A stretch of 64,000 bases of DNA from NCBI GenBank assembly GCA_014584695.1, contig JACTMI010000006.1:1-64000 (forward strand), given 5' to 3'. Positions 41,447 through 50,775 of the stretch are shown in pieces. Source of the stretch: Acidobacteriota bacterium (GTDB taxonomy: Bacteria; Acidobacteriota; Thermoanaerobaculia; Multivoradales; JAGPDF01). Numbering within the stretch: position 1 is the stretch's first letter; each line of letters starts with the position of its first letter. The notes beneath the pieces are model-generated. The model saw only the letters and a list, made by a program, of their open reading frames with translations, ran no database searches and had not been told where the DNA came from. Both the position numbers and the translations under genes were made by a program.

Positions 41447-42937
41447 ATGCGCGCCCTCCTCGCTCTCGTTCTCCTCCTCGCCACCCCCTGCCACGGCTCC
41501 GACCTGCTCCAGACGGTGCGCGACTGGCGCCGCGCCAACGAGCGGCCGATCTTGGCCGAGCTGCGTTCGCTGCTCGAGCTCCCGAACGTCGCGAGCGACC
41601 GGGAGAACATCGAGCGCAACGCAGCGCACCTCGTGGCGATGCTCCAGCGGCGCGGCGTCGAGGCCAAGCTGCTCCGGGTGGCGGGGGCACCGCCGGCCGT
41701 CTTCGGAGCGCTCGACGTCGCCGGGGCGGAGCGCACCGTCGTCTTCTACGCGCACTACGACGGCCAGCCGCCCGGCGACGGCTGGCGGAGCGACCCCTGG
41801 TCGCCGGTCCTCCGCTCCGGGACCCGCGATCTCCCCTGGTCCGCGCTCGACGGCGAGATCGATCCGGAGTGGCGCATCTACGGACGCTCGGCGAGTGACG
41901 ACAAGGGGCCGATCGTGGCGATGCTCGCCGCGCTCGACGCGCTGCGGTCCGCCGGCGTGCAGCCGTCGGTCAACCTGCGCTTCTTCTTCGAGGGCGAGGA
42001 GGAGGCGGGATCGGGGCACCTCGGTGAGCTGCTCGCGACGCACCGCGAGGAGCTCGCGGCCGACCTCTGGCTCTTCTTCGACGGTCCGGTCCATCCGAGC
42101 CGCCGCGGTCAGGTCGTCTTCGGCGTGCGCGGCGTCGCCGGCCTCGAGCTGACGACCTACGGCCCCTCGAGCGCGCTCCACTCCGGGCACTACGGCAACT
42201 GGGCCCCCAATCCCGCGGCGCGGCTGGCGAGCCTGCTCGCGAGCCTGCGCGATCCGGAGGGGAGGATCCTGGTCGACGGCTTCTACGACCGGGTCCGGCC
42301 GCTGGGCGAGGCGGAGCGAGCGGCGCTCGCGGCGATTCCGGACGCCGACGAGAGCCTGCGAGACGATCTCTCCCTCGGCGCGACCGAGGCGGGCAACGCA
42401 CGGCTGGTGGAGCGGCTGATGCTGCCGGCCCTCAACCTGCGCGGGCTCCGGTCGGGGGGGGTGGGCGCGGAGGCGCGCAACGCGATTCCGACCGAGGCCA
42501 GAGCCTCGATCGACTTCCGGCTCGTGCCCGACGTGACGCCGCAGCTCGCGCGCGAGCTGGTCGAGGCCCACATCCGCGGGCTCGGCTACCACATCGTCGG
42601 GGACGAGCCGGACGAGGAGACGCGACGGCGGCACGAGAAGATCGTACGGCTCGAGTGGGAGCCCGGCTATCCCGCGTTCCGGACGCCGATGGACCTGCCG
42701 CTGGCGCGGGCGGTGGTGGCGGCGGTCGAGGCGGCGCGCGGCGAGGCGGTGGTCGCGATCCCGCACCTCGGCGGCAGTCTTCCGCTCTATCTGTTCGCCG
42801 AGATCCTCGGCGTGCCGCTCGTGGTCACGCCGATCGCCAACCACGACAACAACCAGCACGCTCCGAACGAGAACCTGCGGATCCAGAACCTCTGGGACGG
42901 CATCGACGTCGCGGCCCTGCTGATGCTGCGGCTCTGA
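41447..42937 (+). CDS. Secreted M20-family metallopeptidase
   Basis: 496 residues with a signal peptide (about 1-18). Metal-site motifs are complete: 'VVFYAHYDGQPPGDGWR' (His and Asp), 'GRSASDDKGPIVAMLAAL' (Asp), 'FFFEGEEEAGSGHLGELL' (the catalytic Glu pair) and 'VVTPIANHDNNQHAPNENLRI' (last His). The dimerisation domain lies between about 230 and 340. Likely a dipeptidase or carboxypeptidase of the CNDP/ArgE group acting in the periplasm. Confidence 0.94.
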   Translation: MRALLALVLLLATPCHGSDLLQTVRDWRRANERPILAELRSLLELPNVASDRENIERNAAHLVAMLQRRGVEAKLLRVAGAPPAVFGALDVAGAERTVVFYAHYDGQPPGDGWRSDPWSPVLRSGTRDLPWSALDGEIDPEWRIYGRSASDDKGPIVAMLAALDALRSAGVQPSVNLRFFFEGEEEAGSGHLGELLATHREELAADLWLFFDGPVHPSRRGQVVFGVRGVAGLELTTYGPSSALHSGHYGNWAPNPAARLASLLASLRDPEGRILVDGFYDRVRPLGEAERAALAAIPDADESLRDDLSLGATEAGNARLVERLMLPALNLRGLRSGGVGAEARNAIPTEARASIDFRLVPDVTPQLARELVEAHIRGLGYHIVGDEPDEETRRRHEKIVRLEWEPGYPAFRTPMDLPLARAVVAAVEAARGEAVVAIPHLGGSLPLYLFAEILGVPLVVTPIANHDNNQHAPNENLRIQNLWDGIDVAALLMLRL

Positions 42938-42953
42938 CGCGCGGCTCGGCGCC

Positions 42954-44609
42954 TCAGGGCGCGGCGCCCGACCAGGCGTTCCAGTCCCCGGTCTCGAAGT
43001 CGTCCGCGAAGAACTGGCCGTAGAGCACCGCCACGTTGCCGGCGTCGGGCGCGCCCGGCATGTCCCGTCCCGGAGCCCCGATGGCGAGATCGGCGAAGCC
43101 GTTGCCGTCGAAGTCCCCCGCCGCCAACGACGTGCCATACGAGGGCTGGCCGTCCCGAATGTCCGGGATCAGCCCGACCCGGTCGTCGTTGCCTGGAATT
43201 CCGCGGGGCCGCAGCTGGCGCGCCGCGCCGGTGAGACCTTCGAAGCGGCGGCCGGGCACGACCCATACGGCACCGGTATTCTGGAACGACCCGAGGTCCT
43301 CGCCAGCGGTTCCCACCGCCAGGTCGTCGACGCCGTTGCCGTCGAAGTCGCCGACGGCGAACGACCACCCGAAGAGGTCTCCCGGCTCACTGTTGTTCGG
43401 GGCCCCCTGGAGCAGGTCTTCCCAGAACCAGTAGGTGCGCGCCGGGCTCAGTCCGGCACCGCCGCCGTAGAGCACCACGGCCAAGCCCCCGTCCGGGATC
43501 GTCGGCGGGACGCCGTGGTCGAACCGCGGCATGCCGACCACGAGATCGTCGAAGCCGTCACCGTCGAAATCCCCCGCCGCCAGCGCCTGGCCGAAGCGCA
43601 TGCCGGCCTGCACCGGCCCGCCGAGGGCGAAGCTGCCGAAGTACCAGTGGTTGTTGAACAGCAGCGAGAACGGGCTGCCGTAGACCACCAGCACGGCGCC
43701 GACGTCGTCCTCGCTCGGCACGCCGATCGCCAAGTCGTCGTAACCGTCGCCGTTGAAGTCGCCGGCCGCCAACGCATGGCCGAACTCCTCGCCGTGCTCC
43801 GGCGTGTCCGGCAAGCCCTGGAGGCCCTGCTCCATCTCGAAGCCCACGAACGGCGACAGACCGTCGACGTGGCCGTGCGCGACGAGGACCCTGCCCCCCA
43901 AGACATCGGCGCCGGCCACGACGCGGCTGCGGTGTCGCGGCGCCCCGATCGCCAGGTCGTCGTGGCCGTCGCCGTCGAAGTCGCCGCTCGCCAGAGCTCG
44001 CCCGAACTGCTCGTACCAAAAGTCCACCCCGGACTCGAACCCGTCCAGCTCCTGCCCCGCCACCGACTGGATGCTCCCCTGGGAGCTCGGCCGTCCGGAG
44101 TGGATCTGAACCGCACCCGCGTGGAAGAGGCCCCAATCGTGGAACGGGACACCGACCGCGAGGTCGTCGCGGCCGTCGTTGTCGAAGTCGCCGACCGCCA
44201 GCGCGGCACCGTACCGTTCGCTGGCCCTCGCCGGCGAGGGCCATCCGGAGGGGTCGAGCGTCACCACCACCGCCAGCGGATCCTGCGGCGAGCCGAGCTG
44301 CACCTGCACCGAGCCGCAGTCGAGGATCGCGGCGCTGCAGTCGTTGCCGGGAATCCCGGTCGCCAGGTCGTCGTAACCGTCGCCGTTGAAGTCGCCGGCG
44401 GCGAGCGCGGAGCCGAAGGAGTCCAGAGCGCCGGGCGCGCCGGCGCCACCCTCGAAGTGACGCTGGACCGCCGAGTGGGTGAAACCGATCCAGGGAATCC
44501 GCTGGGCCGAGGCTGGAGAGGGCGTCCAGGCGCCCGCCAGCGCGAAGGCCAGGAGCCCGGCGAGCGAGCGCAGCAGGGGTCGGGGCGCGAGTCGGGTCTC
44601 AGGGGTCAT
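42954..44609 (-). CDS. Secreted FG-GAP repeat protein, copy 1
   Basis: 551 residues. The signal peptide is 'MTPETRLAPRPLLRSLAG...ASAQ' (about 1-37). Seven or so FG-GAP (integrin-alpha-like) repeats follow, each with a calcium loop such as 'GDFNGDGYDDLATGIPG' or 'GDFDGDGHDDLAIGAPR', predicting a beta-propeller. It ends in 'FADDFETGDWNAWSGAAP'. Several ATGs occur within 36 bases (44609, 44615, 44645); 44609 gives the best leader and matches the paralogue. It is a tandem duplicate of the next gene. Extracellular adhesion or polysaccharide binding is plausible but unproven. Confidence 0.88.
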   Translation of the reverse strand: MTPETRLAPRPLLRSLAGLLAFALAGAWTPSPASAQRIPWIGFTHSAVQRHFEGGAGAPGALDSFGSALAAGDFNGDGYDDLATGIPGNDCSAAILDCGSVQVQLGSPQDPLAVVVTLDPSGWPSPARASERYGAALAVGDFDNDGRDDLAVGVPFHDWGLFHAGAVQIHSGRPSSQGSIQSVAGQELDGFESGVDFWYEQFGRALASGDFDGDGHDDLAIGAPRHRSRVVAGADVLGGRVLVAHGHVDGLSPFVGFEMEQGLQGLPDTPEHGEEFGHALAAGDFNGDGYDDLAIGVPSEDDVGAVLVVYGSPFSLLFNNHWYFGSFALGGPVQAGMRFGQALAAGDFDGDGFDDLVVGMPRFDHGVPPTIPDGGLAVVLYGGGAGLSPARTYWFWEDLLQGAPNNSEPGDLFGWSFAVGDFDGNGVDDLAVGTAGEDLGSFQNTGAVWVVPGRRFEGLTGAARQLRPRGIPGNDDRVGLIPDIRDGQPSYGTSLAAGDFDGNGFADLAIGAPGRDMPGAPDAGNVAVLYGQFFADDFETGDWNAWSGAAP

Positions 44610-44674
44610 GAACATTCCGCGCGAAAAGCTCGTCCCGGGGGACATCGGCGCGGCTCTGGCCGCCGACGCCGTCC

Positions 44675-46336
44675 TCAGGGCGCGGCGCCCGACCAGGCGT
44701 TCCAGTCCCCGGTCTCGAAGTCGTCCGCGAAGAACCGCCCGTAGAGCACCGCCACGTTGCCGGCCCGGTTCGCCCCCGGCATGTTGCGTTTCGGCGCCCC
44801 GATCGCGAGGTCGGCGAAGCCGTTGCCGTCGAAGTCCCCCGCCGCCAGCGCCGCGCCGTACTCGGGTTCGCCGCTCCGAACGTCCGGAATCAGCCCGACC
44901 AGGTCGTCGTTGTCCGGCGTTCCGCGCGGGCGCAGCTGGCGGGCCGCGCCCGTGAGGCCTTCGAAACGGCGGCCGGGCACGACCCACACGGCTCCGGTGT
45001 CCGTGAAGGACCCGAGGTTCTCCCCGGGGGTTCCCACCGCCAGGTCGTCGACGCCGTCGCCGTCGAAGTCGCCCACGGCGAACGCGCTGCCGAACAGGTC
45101 CCCCGGCTCGCTGTTGTTCGGGGCCCCCTGGAGCAGGTCTTCCCAGAACCAGTAGGTTCGCGCCGGGCTCAGCCCGGAGCCGCCGCCGTAGAGCACCACG
45201 GCGAGGCCCCCATCCGGGATCGTCGGCGGCACACCGTGGTCGAACCGTGGGATGCCGACCACGAGATCGTCGTAGCCGTCGCCGTCGAAATCTCCCGAAG
45301 CCAGCGCCTGGCCGAAGCGCATGCCGACCTGCACCGGCCCGCCGAGAGTGGTGCCGCCGAAATAGAAGTGGTTGTTGAACAGCAGCGAGAACGGGCTACC
45401 GTACACCACCAGCACGGCGCCGACATTGTCCTCGCTCGGCACGCCGATCGCCAAGTCGTCGTAGCCGTCGCCGTTGAAGTCGCCGGCCGCCAAGGCGAAG
45501 CCGAACTGCTCGGCGTGCTCCGGCGTGTCCGGCAGGCCCTGGAGGCCCTGCCGCATGTCGAAGCCCTCGAACGGGAACAGCCCGCCGACGTGACCGTGGG
45601 CGACCACGACACTGCCCGCGTCGATCCTCGGGTTGCTTCCAGGGACGGCGTCTTGCGGCACCCCGATCGCCAGGTCGTCGTGGCCGTCACCGTTGAAGTC
45701 GCCGCTGGCCAGAGCGTGCCCGAACATCTCGTTGGATCGTGGAGCTCCGCCGCTAGCCGCCTCGCTCAGCCAGTGATGCGCCACCCGCTCGATGCTGCCC
45801 TGGGAGGTCGGCAGCCCATAGTGGATCTGCACCGCGCCGGGGTCCTGGCTTCCGAGCTTCTTGAACGGGATGCCGACCGCCAGATCGTCGTGGCCGTCGT
45901 TGTCGAAGTCGCCGATCGCGAGCGCGAAGCCGAATCGATCGCCGAACTCGGCCGGCAGCGGCGCTCCGGGGGCCTCGGGGTCGAGCGTCACCACCGCCGC
46001 CAGCGGATTGTGCGGTGAGCCGAGCTGTACCTGCACCGAGCCACACTCGAGGCCTGCGAAGACGCAATCGTTGCCGGGAATCCCGGTCGCCAAGTCGTCG
46101 TAACCGTCGCCGTTGAAGTCGCCGGCGGCGAGCGCGGAGCCGAAGAGGTCGACGAGGCCGGGAGCACCAGCGCCACCCTCGACGTGGCGCTGGACCGCCG
46201 AGTGGGTGAAACCGATCCAGGGAATCCGTTGGGCCGAGGCTGGAGCCGGCGTCCAGGCGCCCGCCAACCCGAGCGCTAAGAGCGCGGCCAGGGAGCGAAG
46301 CGAGGGTCGGGGCGCAATTCGAGTCTCTGGGGTCAT
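44675..46336 (-). CDS. Secreted FG-GAP repeat protein, copy 2
   Basis: 553 residues, paralogue of the gene just downstream, with the same domain order, signal peptide start ('MTPETRIAPRPSLRSLA') and identical C-terminal 18 residues. Similarity is highest in the last half ('IPDGGLAVVLYGGG', 'YWFWEDLLQGAPNNSEPGDLFG'), while repeats 2-4 differ more, which suggests gene conversion or selection on part of the propeller. The gap between the copies is 65 bases. It diverges from the second sigma factor gene with 86 bases between starts. Confidence 0.88.
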   Translation of the reverse strand: MTPETRIAPRPSLRSLAALLALGLAGAWTPAPASAQRIPWIGFTHSAVQRHVEGGAGAPGLVDLFGSALAAGDFNGDGYDDLATGIPGNDCVFAGLECGSVQVQLGSPHNPLAAVVTLDPEAPGAPLPAEFGDRFGFALAIGDFDNDGHDDLAVGIPFKKLGSQDPGAVQIHYGLPTSQGSIERVAHHWLSEAASGGAPRSNEMFGHALASGDFNGDGHDDLAIGVPQDAVPGSNPRIDAGSVVVAHGHVGGLFPFEGFDMRQGLQGLPDTPEHAEQFGFALAAGDFNGDGYDDLAIGVPSEDNVGAVLVVYGSPFSLLFNNHFYFGGTTLGGPVQVGMRFGQALASGDFDGDGYDDLVVGIPRFDHGVPPTIPDGGLAVVLYGGGSGLSPARTYWFWEDLLQGAPNNSEPGDLFGSAFAVGDFDGDGVDDLAVGTPGENLGSFTDTGAVWVVPGRRFEGLTGAARQLRPRGTPDNDDLVGLIPDVRSGEPEYGAALAAGDFDGNGFADLAIGAPKRNMPGANRAGNVAVLYGRFFADDFETGDWNAWSGAAP

Positions 46337-46422
46337 GGGCATTCCGCGCAGAAACCTCGTCGCGGGGGACATCGGAGCGCCGGCTTTCGGGCGGACCCCG
46401 CGACCGTCCTAGAATCGCCTCC

Positions 46423-47037
46423 GTGGTTCCCGACGATCCCGACGACGACCGGCCGCCGGCCGACGCGGCCGAGACCACGGCGCTGCTGGCCGCGGCGCGG
46501 GCCGGGGACCGCTCGGCGTACGACCGCGTGTTCGCGCGCGTCTACGACGAGCTGTCCCGCGTCGCGTCCCGCCAGGTGGCCCGGTTGGGCGCGGGCCACT
46601 CGATGTCGACCTCGGTGCTCGTCCACGAGGCCTATCTCAAGCTGGTCGGGCACGGCGGCGGCGCGGCCAACGACCGCGTCCACTTCTTCGCGCTCGCCGC
46701 CCGCGCCATGCGCCAGATCCTGATCGACCACGCCCGCCACCGCGGCCGGGCCAAGCGCGGCGCGGGCTCCCCCCACGTCGCGCTCGACCGGGTCGAGTAC
46801 GCCGTGGCCGACGACGGCGGGCCCGCCGTCGAAGACCTGCTGGCGCTCGACCGCGCGCTCGAGCGGCTCGCCGCGGTCGACGACGAGCTCGAGCGGCTGG
46901 TCGAGTGGCGCTTCTTCGCCGGTTTGACGCTCGAGGAGATCGCCGGCCTGACCGGCGTCTCCGAGCGGACGCTCAAGCGCGACTGGCGCGTGGCGCGCGC
47001 CTTCCTCTCGCGCGAGCTGGGCGCGGCGGCGGTCTGA
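46423..47037 (+). CDS. ECF-like sigma factor (TIGR02999 type), second copy
   Basis: 204 residues from a GTG. 'LVHEAYLKLVGHGG', 'HFFALAARAMRQILIDHARHR' and the region 4 helix 'LTLEEIAGLTGVSERTLKRDW' match the sigma factor at 10428-11015. No anti-sigma gene is nearby; the TPR kinase at 47723-50527 is the likely partner but here it is on the opposite strand with a small gene between. It may control the adjacent divergent FG-GAP pair, an inference from position. Confidence 0.92.
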   Translation: MVPDDPDDDRPPADAAETTALLAAARAGDRSAYDRVFARVYDELSRVASRQVARLGAGHSMSTSVLVHEAYLKLVGHGGGAANDRVHFFALAARAMRQILIDHARHRGRAKRGAGSPHVALDRVEYAVADDGGPAVEDLLALDRALERLAAVDDELERLVEWRFFAGLTLEEIAGLTGVSERTLKRDWRVARAFLSRELGAAAV

Positions 47038-47106
47038 CCCCGCCGGGAGGCGCGCGGGCCGGACGGCGCCCGCCCCGGCGCAACGGTCTCGGGCCGGCGT
47101 CGCCGC

Positions 47107-47634
47107 TCAGCGCCGGGTGACCACGAGATCGTCGAAGAGCACGACGAAGCCGGGTCGACCGCTGCAGACGAGGCGCACCTGGAGCGACCTGGCGTCGCCG
47201 TCGGTCACCCCCGACGCCGAGGCTTCGCGCCACTGCTCGCCGGGCGGCTGGGCGGCCGCGGCCACGGGTCCCGTCTCTCGTTCGCAGCTCTCGTCGGAGT
47301 ACTGGAAGAGGTTGGCACCGCAGTAGTACGGCGTGCCGTTCACCACCTTCGTGCGGGCTCGGACCTCGTAGGCCCCGGGTTTCGCCGCGACGCAGGGACC
47401 GAGGATGGTGACGCTGCCGTTCGGGCCGCCATCGGCGCGCAAGGCGCCGGCGCGCGGCTGCCCGTCCTCGGCGGCGTGCGCGGCGGCCGCGTCGCCGGGG
47501 GCCGCCTGCCAGCCGCTGACATCGCGGTCGAAGGAGCCGTTGGCGCCGGCGAGCAGGTTGAGATCGTCCGCCGCGCAGGCCGCGCCGGTGGCGGCGGTGA
47601 GCAGGCAGAGCACGACGAAGGCAGGACGGGGCAT
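47107..47634 (-). CDS. Small secreted carbohydrate-binding-like protein
   Basis: 175 residues with a signal peptide ending about residue 21 ('TGAACAA'). The mature part starts 'DLNLLAGANGSFDRDVSGWQ', the common opening of CBM4/9/22-like jelly-roll domains, and ends 'GRPGFVVLFDDLVVTRR', their typical last strand. Four Cys are present in the mature part. ACAGGAGACCC precedes the ATG. It sits between the sigma gene and the kinase gene and shares the kinase's strand. Confidence 0.75.
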   Translation of the reverse strand: MPRPAFVVLCLLTAATGAACAADDLNLLAGANGSFDRDVSGWQAAPGDAAAAHAAEDGQPRAGALRADGGPNGSVTILGPCVAAKPGAYEVRARTKVVNGTPYYCGANLFQYSDESCERETGPVAAAAQPPGEQWREASASGVTDGDARSLQVRLVCSGRPGFVVLFDDLVVTRR

Positions 47635-47722
47635 AGCGGGTCTCCTGTCGGATTCGCTTTCGGGTTCAGGGGTTCCGCTCCCCAGAACGCCGGCCGCGGC
47701 CGCTCGGGGCCAGGGAGTCCGT

Positions 47723-50527
47723 TCAGGGTTCTACGGTTCGAGCGACGGGCCGGCCGGCGGACCGCGCGCCGAGGAGCGCGAGCTCGGCTCGGCGGGGGTG
47801 CTCCGGGTCGAGCTCGCCGAAGATCGCGTCCGCCGCCGCGGCCTCGGCGGCGCAGGGCAGGCCGGCGGCGTCGAGGTCGAAGGCGATCTGGACGTGGGCC
47901 TCGGCGACCCTGAGGTGGCGCTCGCCGTAGATCCTCTCGACCCCGGCCAGAGCGTGGCGGTGGAGCTCGAGCGCCTCCGCGACCGCGCCGCGACCGCGCA
48001 GCACCTCGCCCAGGCGGGACTCGACGTCGAGGACATACTCGTCGTCCGGCGCGGTGAGCTCGACGAGCCGCCGGTGACACTCGCGCAGCAGCTCCTCGGC
48101 CTCGGCGAGCCGTCCCTGCTTGCCGACCTGGCGGGCGAGGTTGGCGGTCGCCATCCAGACGAACGGATGGCGCTCGCCCAGCGTCGCGCGGAACAGATCG
48201 ACCGCCTCCGCGAGCCGCGCCTCCGCGGCCGCCGGCCGGCCCCGGCCGGCCTCGACCTGGCCCAGGCCGTGGAGGATCTTGCCGACCTCGAAGTGGCGCG
48301 GATCGATGGCGCGGAAGAGCTCGAGCGCCTCGCGATGGACCGCTTCGGCCTCGTCCCAGCGGCGCTGGGCGAGCAGGAAGACGCCGAGCAGCTGGAGCGA
48401 CTGGCCGGTCGACGGGTGGGCGTCGCCCAGCCGAAGGCGGCGGATTTCGAGCGCCCGGCGGTGGAGCGGCTCGGACTCCTCGCGGCGGCCGCGACTGTCG
48501 AGCAGCGCGGCGAGGTTGAGGTAGCTCTGCGCCAGGTTGGGGTGATCCTCGCCCAGCTGGCGCTCGAGCACCGCTTGCGACGCGCGCAGCGCCGCCTCGG
48601 CCTCGTCGAGCCGGTTCTGCTGCAGCAGGATGACGCCGAGGTTGCGCCGGTGGATGGCGGCGAGCACGTGCTCGTCGCCGAGCGCGCGGCGGTAGCTCTC
48701 CCAGACCGCCCGTTCGCCCGCCTCGGCGGCGGCCAGCCGCTCGCGCCAGAACGCGACCTGGGCGAGGTCGCTGCGCGCCCGGGCGGTGGCGAGCTCGCCG
48801 GCCCCGGCGGCCTCGAGCCGGCCGAGCCCGTCGACGAGGAGCGCCTCGGCCTCGTCGAGCCGCCCCTGGGAGAGCCGCACGGAGCCGAGCGTCGCGAGCG
48901 CTTCACCGAGCCCGCCCGGCTCTGCCGGCAGCGCCTGGCGCAGCTCGCGGGCGCGCTCGGCCAGCCGCTCGGCCGAATCGAGCCGCCCCAGGCTCCGGTC
49001 GATCCGGGCGACCGACTCGAGCAGCTCGGCCTGGATCGCCGGCTCGGCGGCGAGCTCGTGCGGCAGCCGCCGGCCCGCCTGGTCGAGCAGCTCGGCGGCG
49101 GTCACCGTGCCGCCCCCCGACTGCTCCGGGTCCGCGACCTCGAACAGCCCGATCAGGAACTCCTTGACCCGCTCGGCGCGGCGCGCGTTGGACTCGGCGG
49201 CGGCGGCGCTCGCGCGCGCCCGCTCGGCCTGCCAGGCGAAGACCGCGAGGCCCGAGATCAGGGCGGCCAGGGCGACCGCCGCGGCCGCCACCCCGAGCCG
49301 GTGGCGGCCCACGAACTTGCGCGCCCGGTAGCCGATCGAGTCGGGGCGCGCCGCGACCGGGCGTCGGTCGAGGTAGCGCTCGAGGTCCTCGGCGAGCGCC
49401 TCGACCGAGCCGTAGCGGCGCTCGGGCTCGCGCCGGAGCGCCGTCAGCACGATCGCGTCGAGGTCGCCTCGCAACCGTCTGGCCGCGTGGCGAGCCTCGT
49501 GGAGCGCCGCGCGCCGCGCGGACGCCGACTCGGTCGGCGGCGCGCTCTCCAGTCCGATCGCGAGCACGGCCGTCGACGGCCGCTCGATCGTCTCGCTCGC
49601 CACCGCCGCGGCGAGCTCGCCGACGCCGCGTCCGCCGCGGCGGTGGGGGAGCCGCCCGGTCAACAGCTCGTAGGCGACGACGCCCAGGGAGTAGACGTCG
49701 GTCGCGGTCGAGACCGGCTGGCCGAGGATCTGCTCGGGGGCGGCGTAGGCCGGGGTGAGCACCCGGACTTCGGAGCGCGTCGCGTGGACCGCCCTCTCCT
49801 CCTCGGCGAGCAGCTTCGCGATGCCGAAGTCGAGCAGCTTGACCTGGCCGGCGCTCGTCACCAGGATGTTCGAGGGTTTGAGATCACGGTGGACGACCAG
49901 CCGGCGGTGCGCCGCCGACACCGCCGCCGCCACCGCGACGAGCAGCCGCAGCCGCGCCGTGAGGTCGAGCTTCCGCGCCCGGCACCAGTCGGTGATCGGC
50001 TCGCCGTCGATCTTCTCGAGCACGAAGTAGGGGCGCCCGTCGGGGGCGAGGCCGCCGTCGAAGAGACGAGCGATGCCCGGATGATCGAGCGCCGCCAGGA
50101 TCTGGCGCTCGCGCAGAAAGCGCGCCACGATCTCTTCGGAGTCCATGCCGCGCTTCAAGAGCTTGACCGCGACGACCTGGTCGAACTGACCGTCGTGGCG
50201 GCGCGCCTCCCACACTTCGGCCATGCCGCCGCGACCGAGCGGACGCTCGAGCCGCCACGGGCCGAGGACGAGGCCGGGAGCGGTCGCGGCGGCGGGCGCG
50301 CTGGCGCGGGCGGCCGCTTCGACCAGCCCGGCCGCCTGGCGGACGACGGCGCGCTCGAACCGCGCCAGGGCCTCCGGGTCGTCGACGGCGAGCAGCGCGC
50401 GCGCCTCCTCGGCTAGCCCCGGCTCGACCTCGGCCAAGCGCGCCGCGCGCGCTTCGTCCGGCAGCTCGAGCAGCTCCCCCACGAGCGCGCGCAGCTGCCG
50501 CCACCGCTCCGTGTCGGTGGGGCTCAC
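47723..50527 (-). CDS. Membrane Ser/Thr protein kinase with TPR sensor tail, second copy
   Basis: 934 residues from a GTG at 50527 (GGGAG eight bases upstream). Kinase domain about 90-390: 'GRGGMAEVWEARR', Lys122 ('VVAVKLLKRG'), 'HRDLKPSNIL' (215 region), 'DFGIAKLL'. The transmembrane helix is near 410-432 ('VAAAAVALAALISGLAVFAWQ'). The rest is TPR repeats ('LGEDHPNLAQSYLNLAALLD', 'LGDAHPSTGQSLQLLGVFL'). Same architecture as 7363-10431. The longer upstream frame is Arg/Gly-rich and is not homologous, so it is not used. Confidence 0.92.
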   Translation of the reverse strand: MSPTDTERWRQLRALVGELLELPDEARAARLAEVEPGLAEEARALLAVDDPEALARFERAVVRQAAGLVEAAARASAPAAATAPGLVLGPWRLERPLGRGGMAEVWEARRHDGQFDQVVAVKLLKRGMDSEEIVARFLRERQILAALDHPGIARLFDGGLAPDGRPYFVLEKIDGEPITDWCRARKLDLTARLRLLVAVAAAVSAAHRRLVVHRDLKPSNILVTSAGQVKLLDFGIAKLLAEEERAVHATRSEVRVLTPAYAAPEQILGQPVSTATDVYSLGVVAYELLTGRLPHRRGGRGVGELAAAVASETIERPSTAVLAIGLESAPPTESASARRAALHEARHAARRLRGDLDAIVLTALRREPERRYGSVEALAEDLERYLDRRPVAARPDSIGYRARKFVGRHRLGVAAAAVALAALISGLAVFAWQAERARASAAAAESNARRAERVKEFLIGLFEVADPEQSGGGTVTAAELLDQAGRRLPHELAAEPAIQAELLESVARIDRSLGRLDSAERLAERARELRQALPAEPGGLGEALATLGSVRLSQGRLDEAEALLVDGLGRLEAAGAGELATARARSDLAQVAFWRERLAAAEAGERAVWESYRRALGDEHVLAAIHRRNLGVILLQQNRLDEAEAALRASQAVLERQLGEDHPNLAQSYLNLAALLDSRGRREESEPLHRRALEIRRLRLGDAHPSTGQSLQLLGVFLLAQRRWDEAEAVHREALELFRAIDPRHFEVGKILHGLGQVEAGRGRPAAAEARLAEAVDLFRATLGERHPFVWMATANLARQVGKQGRLAEAEELLRECHRRLVELTAPDDEYVLDVESRLGEVLRGRGAVAEALELHRHALAGVERIYGERHLRVAEAHVQIAFDLDAAGLPCAAEAAAADAIFGELDPEHPRRAELALLGARSAGRPVARTVEP

Positions 50528-50775
50528 GGCGTCGGCTCCCGCGCGACGGCATCGTCGAGGGCCTCGAGCGCGGGCGGATCCCCGGCGCGCCAAGGATGCG
50601 GCTCCTCGGTGATGCGGCCGGCACCCGCTTCGCGTTCGCTCTCCACCCTGAAGGCCCCGCGTTCCATTGTAGCGGCGCGATGCCCGAGCCATCCCCGCCT
50701 GCGGTCGCGATCCGGGCCGCGTCGTGTCGGGCGGTTCCAACCCTCGTTTTCGACCGGCGCGCGATAATCCCCGGC

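Noticed and set aside
42954-46336. Regular repeats that might suggest a CRISPR or satellite array
   Set aside because: The periodicity comes from FG-GAP protein repeats encoding GDF-DGDG-type loops; there are no identical direct repeats with unique spacers.
47405-50416. A 1003-codon open frame on the plus strand opposite the second kinase
   Set aside because: Same effect as above; the real gene is the minus-strand kinase with all catalytic motifs.
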